The notes: generated by a model not told the origin, from the sequence alone. Counted from the stretch's first letter, positions 18,418 through 29,013 are shown. The stretch is 42,919 nt of DNA from an uncultured Pelagibacteraceae bacterium (GCA_902593445.1 CACJIJ010000012.1:1-42919); one strand, 5' to 3'. Numbers and translations are program-made.

Positions 18418-18432
18418 TTATTTAATTATTTT
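18411..18432. terminator. Perfect AT-only hairpin spanning the recO and hemB stop codons
   Basis: AAAATAATT (18411-18419), loop ATTT, then AATTATTTT (18424-18432) form a 9-bp perfect stem with no G or C. It covers the convergent stops of recO and hemB, which are directly adjacent. Each strand reads a stem followed by a T-rich tail, so it could end transcription in both directions, but an all-AT stem is weak. Confidence 0.4.
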
Positions 18433-19407
18433 ATCAATTCTATCAGCATAGTAACTTACTATAGCATTGGCACCAGCCCTCTTAAACGCAACTAAGCTTT
18501 CATATATGGCTTCATTATTAATTAATTTTTTTGCTATGGCTGTTTCAATCAAGCTATATTCACCTGATACTTGATAAGCAAATACTGGCAATTTAAATTT
18601 TTCTTTTATTGATTTAATTATGTCTAAGTATGGCATACCTGGTTTAACCATTACCATATCAGCACCTTCTTTAATATCTAATGCAACTTCTCTTAAAGCC
18701 TCATCAGAATTTCTATAATCCATTTGATAAGTTTTTTTATCTCCTTTTAACGAACCTTTAGAACCAACAGCATCTCTAAAAGGTCCATAAAAGCTTGAGG
18801 CATATTTTGCTGCATAAGACAAAATTTGAACATTTTGGAATTTATTTCTATCTAAAGCTTTTCTTATTTTTCCTATTCTACCGTCCATCATATCAGATGG
18901 AGCAAGAACATCACAACCCATCTCCGCCTGAAGTAATGATTGATTAATCAAAACTTCAATAGTCTCGTCATTTAGTATAGTATTAGATTTAATCAAACCG
19001 TCATGACCATGTGATGTATAGGGGTCTAATGCTACGTCACACATTATACCTATTTGATTTTTGTATCTTTTTTTAATTTCTTTAATTGCTCTACAAACTA
19101 AATTTTTTTCATTAAGAGATTCTGTCCCCAATGCATCTTTATGTACATTTTGGGTTTTTGGAAAAAGTGCAACCATTGGTATCTTTTTTTTAATTGCTCT
19201 ATCTACTATTTGACTCAATCTATTAATTGTATACCTGTATACTCCCGGCATAGATGAAATCGCTAGCCGTTTATTAGATCCTTCAATTAAAAAAATAGGT
19301 AATATAAAGTCATTCGGACTTAAAGTGTTTTCCTGAATCAGTCTCCTTGACCAAGATTCTTTTCTACTTCTTCTAAGTCTAAGACTGGGATATCTACCAA
19401 TAATCAT
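18418..19407 (-). CDS. hemB: Delta-aminolevulinic acid dehydratase (porphobilinogen synthase), Mg-type
   Basis: A 329-residue TIM barrel. The Schiff-base lysine is in MVMVKPGMPYLDII; FYGPFRDAVGSKGSLKGDKK and YQVSGEYSLI are further active-site segments. The metal-site stretch reads DVALDPYTSHGHDG, with Ala/Asp/Asp where zinc enzymes have three cysteines, so this is the Mg-dependent, non-zinc type. It joins two ALA molecules into porphobilinogen for heme. ctaA later in the window uses that heme. Confidence 0.95.
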   Translation of the reverse strand: MIIGRYPSLRLRRSRKESWSRRLIQENTLSPNDFILPIFLIEGSNKRLAISSMPGVYRYTINRLSQIVDRAIKKKIPMVALFPKTQNVHKDALGTESLNEKNLVCRAIKEIKKRYKNQIGIMCDVALDPYTSHGHDGLIKSNTILNDETIEVLINQSLLQAEMGCDVLAPSDMMDGRIGKIRKALDRNKFQNVQILSYAAKYASSFYGPFRDAVGSKGSLKGDKKTYQMDYRNSDEALREVALDIKEGADMVMVKPGMPYLDIIKSIKEKFKLPVFAYQVSGEYSLIETAIAKKLINNEAIYESLVAFKRAGANAIVSYYADRIDKIIK

Positions 19408-19480
19408 GTTTTAATTTACTTTTAAATTGCGACAAATGTAATATACACATATACAAAAAAAAGGGTAGAAAGCAATCAAG

Positions 19481-20119
19481 ATGACATTAGAAAATTCAAA
19501 AGTAATAGACTTAAATATTAAAAAAGAAGATAGAGTTTTAGACTTTAGTGATTTCCAAAAGCAAGAAATCAAATTTGATATTGAAAAATTACAAGAGGCC
19601 TATCAACAAATAGTTAAAATTAAAAAATTTGAAGATGCTGGTGTAACTCACTTTGGCGCTATATCATTAACCCAAATACCTGGTGATCCAGACTCAATTA
19701 AAGGTAACAAGGCTAGAGGCGTATATTGGACAAAACCTGATAAATCAGGAAAAGAAGTTGTTAGAGACGAGTCTCTTGATGAGACATTATACTCAGAATT
19801 TATTAAGGATTATGAAAATACTTATTTCAAAGAAGTATATGATACTCTGTCTTCTAGATATAAACTTGGAAGAGTGAGAATTCTTTTAAAAGAACCAAGA
19901 TCAACTTTAAGTTGGCATAGAGATCCTGAGCCAAGATTACACATACCTATAATTACTAACCCTGGCTGTATCATGGTAATTGATAATGTTGCAAAACATA
20001 TGCCTGCAGATGGTTCTGTTTGGATTACAAATAATACCAAATATCACAATGCTTTTAATGGCGGAGAAGAAAATAGAATTCATTTAGTTGCTTGTGTTTT
20101 AGATTATAAATTTAATTAA
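19481..20119 (+). CDS. Putative 2-oxoglutarate/Fe(II)-dependent oxygenase (aspartyl hydroxylase-like)
   Basis: A 212-residue protein whose C-terminal half reads as a double-stranded beta-helix oxygenase. H146 and D148 (SWHRDPEPRLHIPI), distal H189 (NNTKYHNAFNGG) and R199 (ENRIHLVACVLD) fit the Fe-binding HxD...H triad and the 2-oxoglutarate arginine of the aspartyl/asparaginyl beta-hydroxylase group. The N-terminal 100 residues are not recognised. It has a GGGTAG-like ribosome site at 19463-19468 and is read in the same direction as rpiB, one base downstream. Substrate unknown. Confidence 0.6.
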   Translation: MTLENSKVIDLNIKKEDRVLDFSDFQKQEIKFDIEKLQEAYQQIVKIKKFEDAGVTHFGAISLTQIPGDPDSIKGNKARGVYWTKPDKSGKEVVRDESLDETLYSEFIKDYENTYFKEVYDTLSSRYKLGRVRILLKEPRSTLSWHRDPEPRLHIPIITNPGCIMVIDNVAKHMPADGSVWITNNTKYHNAFNGGEENRIHLVACVLDYKFN

Positions 20120-20120
20120 T

Positions 20121-20546
20121 TTGAAAAAAATATTTATTTCATCAGATCACGCTGGATTTAGATTAAAAGAGACAATCAAAAATTATCTAAGAAAAAGAAA
20201 AATAAAATTTGAGGACCTTGGTCCAATGAATGACAGTAGTGTTGATTATCCTGATTATGCACATAAGGTAGCAAGAAAAGTTAAACTTAATAAAAGTAAT
20301 GTTGGCATTTTGGTGTGTGGATCTGGAACCGGTATGAATATTGCGGCAAATAAGCATAAAAATATTCGCGCAGCACAATGTTTTAATCTAAAATCAACGA
20401 AATTATCCAGATTGCATAACGATGCAAACATCATTACATTAGGCTCAAGGTTACTAACCAAAAAAAATGCTTTAAAATTTGTAAATGTTTTTTTAAACAC
20501 AAAATTTGATGGTGGTAGACACTTAAGAAGAGTTAAAAAAATATAA
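20121..20546 (+). CDS. rpiB: Ribose-5-phosphate isomerase B
   Basis: A 141-residue RpiB/LacAB protein, starting at TTG 20121. [11 protein letters not shown] is the N-terminal signature and [17 protein letters not shown] carries the catalytic Cys66 and the anion hole. It interconverts ribose 5-phosphate and ribulose 5-phosphate. The rpiB-glyA-nrdR-rib order is standard in Alphaproteobacteria. Confidence 0.93.
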   Translation: MKKIFISSDHAGFRLKETIKNYLRKRKIKFEDLGPMNDSSVDYPDYAHKVARKVKLNKSNVGILVCGSGTGMNIAANKHKNIRAAQCFNLKSTKLSRLHNDANIITLGSRLLTKKNALKFVNVFLNTKFDGGRHLRRVKKI

Positions 20547-20548
20547 TT

Positions 20549-21856
20549 ATGTCGAGTGAAAAAAATTATTTAAATGATAGTTACAAAAGTTTCTTTGAGG
20601 ATAGTTTATCTTTAAAAGATCCAGAACTTTATAAAGCTATTAAAGATGAATTAATCAGACAACAACAACATATTGAGTTAATAGCTTCTGAAAATATAGT
20701 TTCACAAGCGGTATTAGAGGCACAGGGATCAGTTTTAACTAATAAATATGCTGAAGGTTATCCTGGAAAAAGATATTATAATGGTTGCGAACACGTTGAT
20801 GTAGCAGAAAACCTTGCTATTGAAAGATTAAAAAAACTATTTAATTGTAAATTTGCAAATGCACAACCACACTCAGGAGCCCAAGCTAATGGAGCAGTAT
20901 TTTTAGCTTTATTAAACCCAGGTGATACATTCATGGGTATGAGTTTAAATTCAGGTGGTCATATAACTCATGGATTAAAAATTTCAATGTCTGGCAAATG
21001 GTTTAACGCAGTAGGCTATGATGTAGACAAAAAATCTGAATTGATCGATTATGATAATGTTGAAAAACTTGCTTTAGAACATAAACCTAAACTAATCATT
21101 GCAGGTGGAAGTGCTTATTCTAGAGTTATTGACTTTAAGAGATTTAGAGAGATAGCAGATAAAGTTGGAGCTTACCTAATGGTTGATATGGCTCACTTCT
21201 CAGGATTGGTTGCTGGTAAAGGGTACCCTAACCCTTGTGATTATGCTCATGTAGTTACTTCAACAACCCATAAGGTATTTAGAAGTGCAAGAGGAGGAAT
21301 AATTTTAACTAACCATGAAGATCTTGCTAAAAAATTTAATACAGCAGTTTTTCCTGGATATCAGGGTGGACCTTTAATGCATATTATTGCAGCAAAGGCA
21401 GCTGGATTTCTTGAGGCATTACAACCTGAATTTCAAGATTATATCAAATCTGTTTTAGCTAATGCGAAAATGTTGGCAGAAACTTTAAAAAATAATGGGT
21501 TTAAAATTTATTCAGATGGAACTGATACTCATTTGATGCTTGTAGATTTAAGACCTTATAACGTTAAAGGTAATCTTGCAGCTGAAAGTTTATCCAGAGC
21601 AAATATTACATGTAATAAAAATGGTATTCCTTTTGATACAGAAAAACCTATGATTACATCAGGAATTAGATTGGGAACACAAGCAGCAACAACACGTGGA
21701 TTTGGCTTAAGTGAGTTTAAGACAGTAGGTGAATTGATCACAAAAACTATAAAAGGATTATCAGAAAATCCAACAGATAATAGTAAAATAGAAAATGAAG
21801 TAAAAAATGAAGTTATTTCTTTAACTTCATCATTTCCGATATATAAGAACTTATAA
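20549..21856 (+). CDS. glyA: Serine hydroxymethyltransferase
   Basis: A 435-residue PLP enzyme. [36 protein letters not shown], and the PLP-lysine motif [16 protein letters not shown] are all present. It converts serine and THF to glycine and 5,10-methylene-THF, or the reverse. With sarcosine oxidase in this window there are two glycine/one-carbon exchange points. No glycine riboswitch is visible upstream, since the gene sits two bases after rpiB. Confidence 0.97.
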   Translation: MSSEKNYLNDSYKSFFEDSLSLKDPELYKAIKDELIRQQQHIELIASENIVSQAVLEAQGSVLTNKYAEGYPGKRYYNGCEHVDVAENLAIERLKKLFNCKFANAQPHSGAQANGAVFLALLNPGDTFMGMSLNSGGHITHGLKISMSGKWFNAVGYDVDKKSELIDYDNVEKLALEHKPKLIIAGGSAYSRVIDFKRFREIADKVGAYLMVDMAHFSGLVAGKGYPNPCDYAHVVTSTTHKVFRSARGGIILTNHEDLAKKFNTAVFPGYQGGPLMHIIAAKAAGFLEALQPEFQDYIKSVLANAKMLAETLKNNGFKIYSDGTDTHLMLVDLRPYNVKGNLAAESLSRANITCNKNGIPFDTEKPMITSGIRLGTQAATTRGFGLSEFKTVGELITKTIKGLSENPTDNSKIENEVKNEVISLTSSFPIYKNL

Positions 21857-21859
21857 TAG

Positions 21860-22318
21860 ATGATTTGTTCAATATGTAAAAAAGGGGAGACCTCCGTTGT
21901 CGACTCTAGACCAACGGAAGATGGTACAGCTATTAGAAGAAGACGACTATGCGTATGTGGTGCTCGTTTTACAACTTTTGAAAGAGTTCAATTCAGAGAA
22001 TTAATGGTTGTAAAAAAAAATGGAAGAAAATCAACATTTGATAGAGATAAATTATCTAAATCTATTTATATTGCTTTAAAAAAAAGACCCATAGATACAG
22101 AAACAATAGAAAAATTTATAAGTAATATTTCTAGATCTTTAGAAGAACTTGGCCAAAGTGAAATATCTACTAACACAATTGGAACTATGGTTATGGATGG
22201 TTTAAAAGACCTAGACCCAGTTGGATACGTAAGATTTGCATCTGTTTATAGAAACTTTAGAGAAGAAAAAGACTTCGTACAATTCGTGGACAAACTTGAT
22301 GTCTACAAAAAAAGATAA
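21860..22318 (+). CDS. nrdR: Transcriptional repressor NrdR with an altered zinc ribbon
   Basis: A 152-residue protein. The N-terminal zinc ribbon has Cys3 and Cys6, then [17 protein letters not shown], but the second pair is Cys31-x-Cys33 ([15 protein letters not shown]) instead of the usual CxxC, one residue short. An ATP-cone (about 49-139) follows ([20 protein letters not shown]). NrdR senses (d)ATP and represses ribonucleotide reductase genes. The rest matches family length and pattern, so the gene looks intact. ribD begins 20 bases before its end. Confidence 0.92.
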   Translation: MICSICKKGETSVVDSRPTEDGTAIRRRRLCVCGARFTTFERVQFRELMVVKKNGRKSTFDRDKLSKSIYIALKKRPIDTETIEKFISNISRSLEELGQSEISTNTIGTMVMDGLKDLDPVGYVRFASVYRNFREEKDFVQFVDKLDVYKKR

Positions 22319-23402
22319 ATTTACTTTAAAAGATAAATTTTACATGGGGATAGCTTTAGACTTGGCTAAATCTCGTCATGGACAGACTGGATCAAATCCT
22401 TCAGTAGGATGTGTTATTGTCAAAAATGATAAAATAATTTCTATAGGGCAAACTTCATACAATGGAAGACCACATGCTGAATTTAATGCAATAAAAAATA
22501 GTTTTGAAGATTTAGAAGGTTCAAAAATGTATGTTACTCTTGAACCATGTTGTCATTATGGATTAACTCCCCCGTGTACTGACTCAATAATAAAATCAAA
22601 AATTTCTGAAGTCATATATGCTGTAACAGATATAGACAAAAGAGTAAGAAATAAAAGTTTTAAAATTTTAAAGTCAAAAAAAATAATTGTAAAAAAAGGG
22701 TTGTTAAAAAATAAAATTGAAAACTTTTATTATCCTTATTTTTTTAATAGAAAGAAAAAATTACCTTATGTTACTGGCAAAATAGCTATTTCAAAAAACA
22801 ATATTATTTACAGTAAGTATCAAAAAAAAATTACAAATATTTACTCAGATCAGTTTACACATCTTTTGAGACATCAAAATGATGGCTTGATGATTACATA
22901 CAAAACACTAAACAAAGATAATCCAAGATTAAATTGTCGTTTAAAAGGTGTGAAAAATTTTTCTCCTAAAAGAATAATTTTAGATAACAATTTAAACACT
23001 AAAATAAACAGCTATATAATAAAATCCTCTAATAACAAAAATACTTTAATATTTTATAACAAAGCTGATAAATCAAAAATTTCTAAATTTAAAAGAAAAG
23101 GTATTATTCTCATCAAATCCAAAGTTGATAGAGATAACAGATTTGATATGAAAGAAATTTTAAAAAAACTATATAATTTTGGTTGTAGGAATTTATTAAT
23201 AGAGGGCGGAAATGATCTAACTAATTCCCTGATCAAAAATAAAATTTTTAATAAATTTTATTTATTCAAAAGTCCTAAAAATCTTTCTAAAAGCTCAGAA
23301 TATTTAAAATTTAGTGGTCTGAATGTATTAAATCAAAAGTATCAAACAAGGATTAATTTAAATCTGAATTTGCGAAAAGACAGAATAACACTATATAGAT
23401 AG
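22299..23402 (+). CDS. ribD: Bifunctional diaminohydroxyphosphoribosylaminopyrimidine deaminase / 5-amino-6-(5-phosphoribosylamino)uracil reductase
   Basis: About 367 residues from ATG 22299; an in-frame ATG at 22236 would overlap nrdR by 83 bases and adds nothing conserved. The deaminase domain (about 10-145) has the zinc site HAEFNAI and [14 protein letters not shown]. The reductase domain follows ([28 protein letters not shown]). It performs the second and third steps of riboflavin synthesis. The reductase half is lysine/asparagine-rich and somewhat divergent, but its key motifs can be seen. Confidence 0.92.
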   Translation: MSTKKDKFTLKDKFYMGIALDLAKSRHGQTGSNPSVGCVIVKNDKIISIGQTSYNGRPHAEFNAIKNSFEDLEGSKMYVTLEPCCHYGLTPPCTDSIIKSKISEVIYAVTDIDKRVRNKSFKILKSKKIIVKKGLLKNKIENFYYPYFFNRKKKLPYVTGKIAISKNNIIYSKYQKKITNIYSDQFTHLLRHQNDGLMITYKTLNKDNPRLNCRLKGVKNFSPKRIILDNNLNTKINSYIIKSSNNKNTLIFYNKADKSKISKFKRKGIILIKSKVDRDNRFDMKEILKKLYNFGCRNLLIEGGNDLTNSLIKNKIFNKFYLFKSPKNLSKSSEYLKFSGLNVLNQKYQTRINLNLNLRKDRITLYR

Positions 23403-23407
23403 AAATT

Positions 23408-24001
23408 ATGTTTAATGGAATAATTTATAACCAAGGTATTATTACTAAAATTATTAAAAGACCCAGGGGTCTTAATATTTTTATAAAAAGTAATCTTAAA
23501 GTCTCCAAAAAAGATATGGGCTTGTCAGTTGCGTGTGATGGTGTCTGCTTAACCTTGATCTCATATAAATCAAAAATTATGGAATTTTACCTATCTAAAG
23601 AAACAATAATTCGTTCAAAATTTAAATTTTTAAAAATAAGAGATAAAATAAATTTAGAATTACCTTTAAAATATGGGGCAAAAATTTCAGGACATATTTG
23701 TCAAGGCCATGTTGATACTGTCGGTAAAGTATTAAGTATTAAAAAAATAGATAAATCATTTCTTTTTGACTTTGATTTACCTAAAAAGGAAAGAAAACAC
23801 TTAATAGAAAAAGCATCAATCTGTATAAATGGGATTTCTCTCACAATTTCAAAAGTGACCAAAAAAGGTTTCCAAATTTGGATTATACCACATACATATA
23901 AAGAAACAAATTTATCAACTTTAAAAAAATCTAGTTTAGTTAATATTGAGATAGATATCCTGTCTAAATACGTTAGGAATTATTTTCATGAGAAAAAATA
24001 A
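23408..24001 (+). CDS. ribE: Riboflavin synthase (alpha chain)
   Basis: A 197-residue protein made of two lumazine-binding repeats. The first starts MFNGIIYNQGII and has SVACDGVCLTL; the second has HICQGHVDTVGKV and ICINGISLTISKV. It dismutates two 6,7-dimethyl-8-ribityllumazine molecules into riboflavin. It overlaps ribB by 14 bases. Confidence 0.94.
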   Translation: MFNGIIYNQGIITKIIKRPRGLNIFIKSNLKVSKKDMGLSVACDGVCLTLISYKSKIMEFYLSKETIIRSKFKFLKIRDKINLELPLKYGAKISGHICQGHVDTVGKVLSIKKIDKSFLFDFDLPKKERKHLIEKASICINGISLTISKVTKKGFQIWIIPHTYKETNLSTLKKSSLVNIEIDILSKYVRNYFHEKK

Positions 24002-25088
24002 TTTTGCATCAATTGAATCAATTATAAGTGTAGCCAAAAAAGGGGGTATGTTTATTTTAGTTGACGATGAAAAAAGAGAAAATGAGGGAGATTTAGTTAT
24101 TTCTACATCAGACTCGAATGCAAAGAATATTAACTTCATGGCGAAATACGGACGAGGTTTAATTTGTTTAGCACTCGATACTCTTCAAGCAAAAAGATTA
24201 AATTTATCTTTAATGTCTCCAGTAAATCAATCAAGAAACAAAACAGCCTTCACAATTTCTATTGAAGCTAAAAAAGGAATAACTACAGGTATATCTGCTA
24301 AAGATAGAGCTAGAACAATTAGAATTGCTTCTAAAAAAAAAGCAAATAAAAATGAAATTGTTTCGCCTGGTCACGTGTTTCCAATAATAGCTAAAGATGG
24401 TGGAGTCCTGGTTAGAGCAGGGCATACCGAAGCCTCTGTAGATATATCTAAATTGGCAAAAAAAAATAACTCTGCCGTAATTTGTGAAATTATGAATGAA
24501 AATGGAACTATGGCTAAAGGTCAGGATTTATTTAACTTTGCAAAAAAACATAAATTAAAAATTGGAAAAATAGAAGATCTAATCGCATATAGACTAAAAA
24601 AAGAAAAACTTATTAAACTTAAAAAGCAAAGCAAGATTGATGTAAAAAATCAAAAATATAATATTAGAATTTATGAGAATCTTTTAGATGGCTCAGAACA
24701 TTTTGCATTAATAAAAGGTAAAATAAAAAAAGGTACTACTCCAAGAGTAAGAGTAATTTCCTCCAACGTTGTCCAAAACTATCTAATAAATCAATCATTA
24801 CCAAATTCATTTAATAAGACCTTAAATTATTTTAAAAAATATCAAAATTGTGTTTTAGTATTTATTAAAGACTCAAATTTAAAATCAGTAACTCAGACCT
24901 TAAAAGATTATAAAAATAAAGATTTTTATAAAAAAGGGAATGATAAGTTAATAAGAAATTATGGTATTGGAGCTCAAATAATTAAAGACTTAAAAATTAA
25001 AAACATGATATTAATTACCAAATCACCAAAAAAAGTTATTGGTCTTGATGGTTATGGTATAAAAATTACAAAACAGGAATTAATTTGA
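23988..25088 (+). CDS. ribB: 3,4-dihydroxy-2-butanone 4-phosphate synthase with degenerate RibA-like domain (RibBX type)
   Basis: A 366-residue fusion. The RibB domain (1 to about 205) is intact: ILVDDEKRENEGDLVIS, AKYGRGLICLAL, and SPGHVFPIIAKDGGVLVRAG plus HTEASVD. The second half has the GTP cyclohydrolase II frame but no zinc ligands (normally C-x10-C-x-C); the matching place reads TPRVRVISSNVVQNYLI, and the GTP-site GREGRG motif is absent. This agrees with the RibBX hybrids described in Proteobacteria, in which the second domain is not a cyclohydrolase. A separate ribA should exist elsewhere in the genome. Confidence 0.9.
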   Translation: MRKNNFASIESIISVAKKGGMFILVDDEKRENEGDLVISTSDSNAKNINFMAKYGRGLICLALDTLQAKRLNLSLMSPVNQSRNKTAFTISIEAKKGITTGISAKDRARTIRIASKKKANKNEIVSPGHVFPIIAKDGGVLVRAGHTEASVDISKLAKKNNSAVICEIMNENGTMAKGQDLFNFAKKHKLKIGKIEDLIAYRLKKEKLIKLKKQSKIDVKNQKYNIRIYENLLDGSEHFALIKGKIKKGTTPRVRVISSNVVQNYLINQSLPNSFNKTLNYFKKYQNCVLVFIKDSNLKSVTQTLKDYKNKDFYKKGNDKLIRNYGIGAQIIKDLKIKNMILITKSPKKVIGLDGYGIKITKQELI

Positions 25089-25477
25089 TGAAAAAAAAAT
25101 ATCTAATTGTTGTAGCAGATTATTATAAAGATATCGCTGAAGGCTTATTAAAAAGTGCGTTAAAAATAATTCCCAAAAAAAATATAGTAAAAATTATTAA
25201 AGTGCCCGGTGTTTTTGAAATTCCAGTTACAATTTCAAAAAATTTAAAAAAATTTGATGGTTTTTTAGCTTTAGGATGTGTCATTAAAGGTCAAACACCA
25301 CACTTCGATTTTATTTCTCAAGCATCAACGGATGCCATAATGAAATTGTCTATAGATAGCAAAAAACCAATTGGAAATGGAATAATTACATGTCTTAATA
25401 TGGTTCAAGCAAGAGCTAGAAGGAAAAAAGGCGCTGAAGCTGCAGAAGCTGTTCTTTCAGTTTTGTCTCAAAAATGA
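25088..25477 (+). CDS. ribH: 6,7-dimethyl-8-ribityllumazine synthase
   Basis: 129 residues from ATG 25088, whose first base is the last base of the ribB stop (TGATG); a TTG one codon earlier is also possible. LALGCVIKGQTPHFDFIS is the family signature and KKPIGNGIITCLNMVQA lies at the active-site rim. The protein is short next to the usual 150 or so, mainly at the N-terminus. It condenses the RibB and RibD products to lumazine. Confidence 0.93.
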   Translation: MKKKYLIVVADYYKDIAEGLLKSALKIIPKKNIVKIIKVPGVFEIPVTISKNLKKFDGFLALGCVIKGQTPHFDFISQASTDAIMKLSIDSKKPIGNGIITCLNMVQARARRKKGAEAAEAVLSVLSQK

Positions 25478-25878
25478 AAACTCATTATAATCCAAAAAAT
25501 AACCCTAGGGTTATAATTATTCAAAAATTATATGGCAAATTTTTTAATGAAGATAATGACATAGATTTTCCAAAACATAGATTTAAAAAATTTATTAAGG
25601 ATATAGTTTTAGGTACAATAGAAAGAAACGATCTTATTTTAGATGAATTAAATAATAAATTAGGAGATGAATTTGTATTTGAAAAATTAGATAAAGTTTT
25701 TCAAACAATTTTAAAAGCAGCAACTTATGAATTTATGTACAAACCAAATTTATCTATAAATATAATCATTAAAGAATATTTAAATTCATCTAATTTTTTT
25801 CTTGAAGATTCACAAACAAAGTATCTTAATGCTTTATTAGATAATGTTGGAAAAAAATTAAGATCTAAAAATGCATGA
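25474..25878 (+). CDS. nusB: Transcription antitermination factor NusB
   Basis: A 134-residue all-helical protein in the conserved ribH-nusB-thiL position. VIIIQKLYGKFFN at the start and ILKAATYEFMYKPNLSINII followed by IKEYLNSSNFF match NusB. It binds boxA RNA with NusE (S10) to antiterminate rRNA transcription. It overlaps ribH by four bases and thiL by eight. Confidence 0.88.
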   Translation: MKTHYNPKNNPRVIIIQKLYGKFFNEDNDIDFPKHRFKKFIKDIVLGTIERNDLILDELNNKLGDEFVFEKLDKVFQTILKAATYEFMYKPNLSINIIIKEYLNSSNFFLEDSQTKYLNALLDNVGKKLRSKNA

Positions 25879-26830
25879 ATTTGATCTAATAAATAATTAT
25901 TTTTTTAAAATAGCTAAAAAAAATAAATCTGCTCTTAATTTAAATGATGATGTTTTTTTTGATAAAAAAAGAGGTGTTGTTATATCTGTTGATACATACA
26001 ATATTGGTACACATTTTTATGATTTTAAATCCCCAGATTTAGTAATTAAAAAAATATTAAGGTCATCAATTTCTGATTTAATTTGCAAAGGTGTTAAACC
26101 AAAATTTTATTTTATTTCTGGCTCAGGTAATAAAAAAACATTTACAAAAAAAAATTTATATAAAATTTCTAATTCACTTAAATCAGAGCAAAATATATTT
26201 AATATTGATTTATGTGGTGGAGACACAACTTTTTCAAACAAACTAAGCTTCACCATTACCTCAATGGGTTACTCAAATAAAATAATTTATCGTAACAAAG
26301 CTAAATCAAATGACGATATTTATGTTACTGGAAATTTGGGAGATAGTTATTTAGGACTTAAAGCATTAAGTAATAAAGCAAAATTTAAAAATAAAGATAA
26401 ATTATTCTTTATAGATAAATATTACAAACCAGAGTTACCTTTAAATTTAACAAAATATTTATTAAAATATGCTAATTCTTCTATCGATGTTTCAGATGGA
26501 TTAATTGATGATTTAGCAAAAATGATTAATAGACAAAGTTTATCATTTCACTTATTTGAAAATAAAATACCTGTTTCCAATAAATTAAGTAATTTAATTA
26601 AAAAACAAAGTTTGAATAAAATTAATTTAATTTCCAATGGAGATGATTATCAGGTATTATTTACTGCAGATATTAATAAAGCTAGAATCATTCAAAATGC
26701 GTCTAAAACAACTGGAATTAAAATAACTAAAATTGGTAAAATTGTATCTGGCAAAGATAGATCTTTGATATTTGATGAAAAAGGCAAGCAAATACGAGCT
26801 AAATACAAAGGTTATATTCATCAGTTTTAG
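25871..26830 (+). CDS. thiL: Thiamine-monophosphate kinase
   Basis: A 319-residue AIR-synthase-superfamily kinase. LNDDVFF near the start and [16 protein letters not shown] replace the usual DDAAV and TTDx[44 protein letters not shown] and [18 protein letters not shown] are well conserved. It phosphorylates thiamine monophosphate to the cofactor. The family and position are secure, though the sequence is divergent. Confidence 0.9.
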   Translation: MHEFDLINNYFFKIAKKNKSALNLNDDVFFDKKRGVVISVDTYNIGTHFYDFKSPDLVIKKILRSSISDLICKGVKPKFYFISGSGNKKTFTKKNLYKISNSLKSEQNIFNIDLCGGDTTFSNKLSFTITSMGYSNKIIYRNKAKSNDDIYVTGNLGDSYLGLKALSNKAKFKNKDKLFFIDKYYKPELPLNLTKYLLKYANSSIDVSDGLIDDLAKMINRQSLSFHLFENKIPVSNKLSNLIKKQSLNKINLISNGDDYQVLFTADINKARIIQNASKTTGIKITKIGKIVSGKDRSLIFDEKGKQIRAKYKGYIHQF

Positions 26831-26907
26831 AAGTTAATCGTTGTCTTTTCTATCTTTTTTTGTATTGTGCGGGCTTAAAATTTAACAACCAACAACTTAA
26901 GGTTAAT

Positions 26908-29013
26908 ATGAGCGGAACAGTCGAAACAATACTATTATACACAATTGGAGCTGGTTTATTATCTATCGTTTATGGATTTTTAACTGGAAAAAATATTCTT
27001 AATTCAAGTGCAGGTAATGCAAAAATGCAAGATATTGCATCTGCAATTCAAATTGGTGCAAAAGCATATTTAGCAAGACAATACAAAACTATTGCTATTG
27101 TTGGTGCTGTAGTTTTAGTAATTGTGAGTATTGCATTTAGTCCATTAGTAGGTCTTGGTTATTTAATAGGTGCTGCTTTATCAGGTATTGCAGGGTATGT
27201 TGGAATGTTGGTTTCTGTAGAAGCTAACGTACGAACAGCAGAAGCATCTAGAAAAGGTTTAGCTCAAGGTCTATCTGTTGCATTTAAATCTGGTGCTGTA
27301 ACTGGAATGTTGGTTGCTGGTTTGGCGCTATTATCTATAGCTGTTTATTATTATATATTATTAAAATCCGAAGTAGATGAAAGAGAAATTGTAAATGCTT
27401 TAGTTGCATTAGGTTTTGGAGCATCATTAATTTCAATTTTTGCAAGACTAGGTGGTGGAATTTTTACAAAAGGTGCAGATGTTGGTGCTGATTTAGTTGG
27501 AAAAGTTGAGGCTGGCATTCCAGAAGACGATCCTAGAAACCCAGCTGTAATAGCAGATAATGTTGGTGACAACGTAGGAGACTGTGCTGGTATGGCTGCT
27601 GATTTATTTGAAACTTACGCTGTTACAATTGTTGCAACAATGGTTTTATCCTCAATTTTCTTTGTTGATGATCTAAATATGATGATTTACCCTTTATCCA
27701 TTGGAGCTGCATGCTTGTTAACGTCTATTGTTGGAACATTTTTTGTTAAACTTGGAAGAAGTAATAACGTTATGAATGCTTTATATAAAGGATTTGTTGT
27801 TTCTGCAGTAGCTTCTTTAGTAATTCTGTGGCCAGTTACAGATTATGTAATCGGTTTTGCAAATGAATATACAGTAAATGATAAAACATTTAATGGAATG
27901 GATTTATATTATTGTGGTGTTATAGGGTTAGTTATTACGGGATTATTAATCTGGATTACCGAATATTATACAGGAACAAGTTATAGACCGGTAAAATCTG
28001 TTGCTCTATCATCTACGACAGGTCACGGTACAAATGTTATTCAAGGTCTAGCTGTTTCTATGGAAGCAACTGCGATACCAGCATTAATAATTGTCGCCGG
28101 TATTCTTATTACAAATTCTATTGCTGGTCTTTTTGGTATTGCTATAGCAGTAACTACTATGCTTGCATTAGCAGGTATGGTTGTTGCTTTAGATGCATAC
28201 GGACCGGTTACTGATAATGCTGGAGGTATTGCTGAAATGTCTAATCTTGATAAGAAAGTTAGAAAAACAACTGATGCATTAGACGCTGTAGGTAATACAA
28301 CTAAAGCTGTTACAAAAGGTTATGCAATTGGATCTGCTGGTTTAGGTGCTTTAGTTTTATTTGCTGCTTATACTGAAGATATCAAACATTTTTCAAAAGA
28401 AGCAGGATCTGCATTAGAAGGTATAGTAGTTACTTTTGACTTATCTAACCCTTATGTAGTTGTTGGTTTATTAATTGGTGGAATGTTGCCTTATCTTTTT
28501 GGTTCAATGGGAATGCAAGCTGTTGGAAGAGCAGGTGGTGCAGTTGTAATTGAAGTAAGAAGACAATTTAAAAAATTCCCTGGTATAATGAAAAGAAAAC
28601 AAAAACCAGATTATGCTAAGTTAGTAGATCTACTTACTGTAGCTGCTATCAAGGAAATGATCATCCCATCTTTATTGCCAGTTTTATCACCAGTTGTTTT
28701 ATATTTTATAATCTTATCAATTGGTGGACAAGTAGCTGCTTTAGCTGCAGTCGGAGCAATGTTGCTGGGTGTAATTATAACAGGCCTATTTGTTGCAGTA
28801 TCAATGACTGCAGGAGGTGGAGCGTGGGATAATGCAAAAAAATATATTGAAGATGGTAATCATGGTGGAAAAGGTTCAGAAGCACATAAAGCAGCTGTAA
28901 CGGGTGACACAGTTGGTGATCCTTATAAAGATACAGCTGGTCCTGCAGTAAATCCAATGATTAAAATCACAAATATTGTAGCTTTACTTTTGTTGGCTGT
29001 TATCGCTGGCTAA
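26908..29013 (+). CDS. hppA: K+-insensitive membrane-bound proton-translocating pyrophosphatase
   Basis: 701 residues from ATG 26908, which has an AAGG ribosome site 5-6 bases upstream. An in-frame codon at 26860 is upstream of that site and unlikely to be the start. About 16 membrane helices. The pyrophosphate-binding block [20 protein letters not shown] and [20 protein letters not shown] are canonical. [17 protein letters not shown] has Lys at the position that marks K+-independent proton pumps. It couples pyrophosphate hydrolysis to proton export, saving energy in a low-nutrient cell. Its 3' end overlaps convergent bamE by 14 bases. Confidence 0.96.
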   Translation: MSGTVETILLYTIGAGLLSIVYGFLTGKNILNSSAGNAKMQDIASAIQIGAKAYLARQYKTIAIVGAVVLVIVSIAFSPLVGLGYLIGAALSGIAGYVGMLVSVEANVRTAEASRKGLAQGLSVAFKSGAVTGMLVAGLALLSIAVYYYILLKSEVDEREIVNALVALGFGASLISIFARLGGGIFTKGADVGADLVGKVEAGIPEDDPRNPAVIADNVGDNVGDCAGMAADLFETYAVTIVATMVLSSIFFVDDLNMMIYPLSIGAACLLTSIVGTFFVKLGRSNNVMNALYKGFVVSAVASLVILWPVTDYVIGFANEYTVNDKTFNGMDLYYCGVIGLVITGLLIWITEYYTGTSYRPVKSVALSSTTGHGTNVIQGLAVSMEATAIPALIIVAGILITNSIAGLFGIAIAVTTMLALAGMVVALDAYGPVTDNAGGIAEMSNLDKKVRKTTDALDAVGNTTKAVTKGYAIGSAGLGALVLFAAYTEDIKHFSKEAGSALEGIVVTFDLSNPYVVVGLLIGGMLPYLFGSMGMQAVGRAGGAVVIEVRRQFKKFPGIMKRKQKPDYAKLVDLLTVAAIKEMIIPSLLPVLSPVVLYFIILSIGGQVAALAAVGAMLLGVIITGLFVAVSMTAGGGAWDNAKKYIEDGNHGGKGSEAHKAAVTGDTVGDPYKDTAGPAVNPMIKITNIVALLLLAVIAG

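Noticed and set aside
23988..25088. Calling the ribB gene a bifunctional RibBA with GTP cyclohydrolase II activity.
   Set aside because: The zinc cysteines and GTP-binding motif of cyclohydrolase II are absent from the second domain.
26855..26890. TATTGTGCGGGCTTA before hppA resembles the GC-bearing part of the metY SAM-II element (TATTGCGGGCTTAT).
   Set aside because: The 5' stem strand and GATTT-CC loop are missing, and no CTAAAA pseudoknot strand follows; shared short words only.
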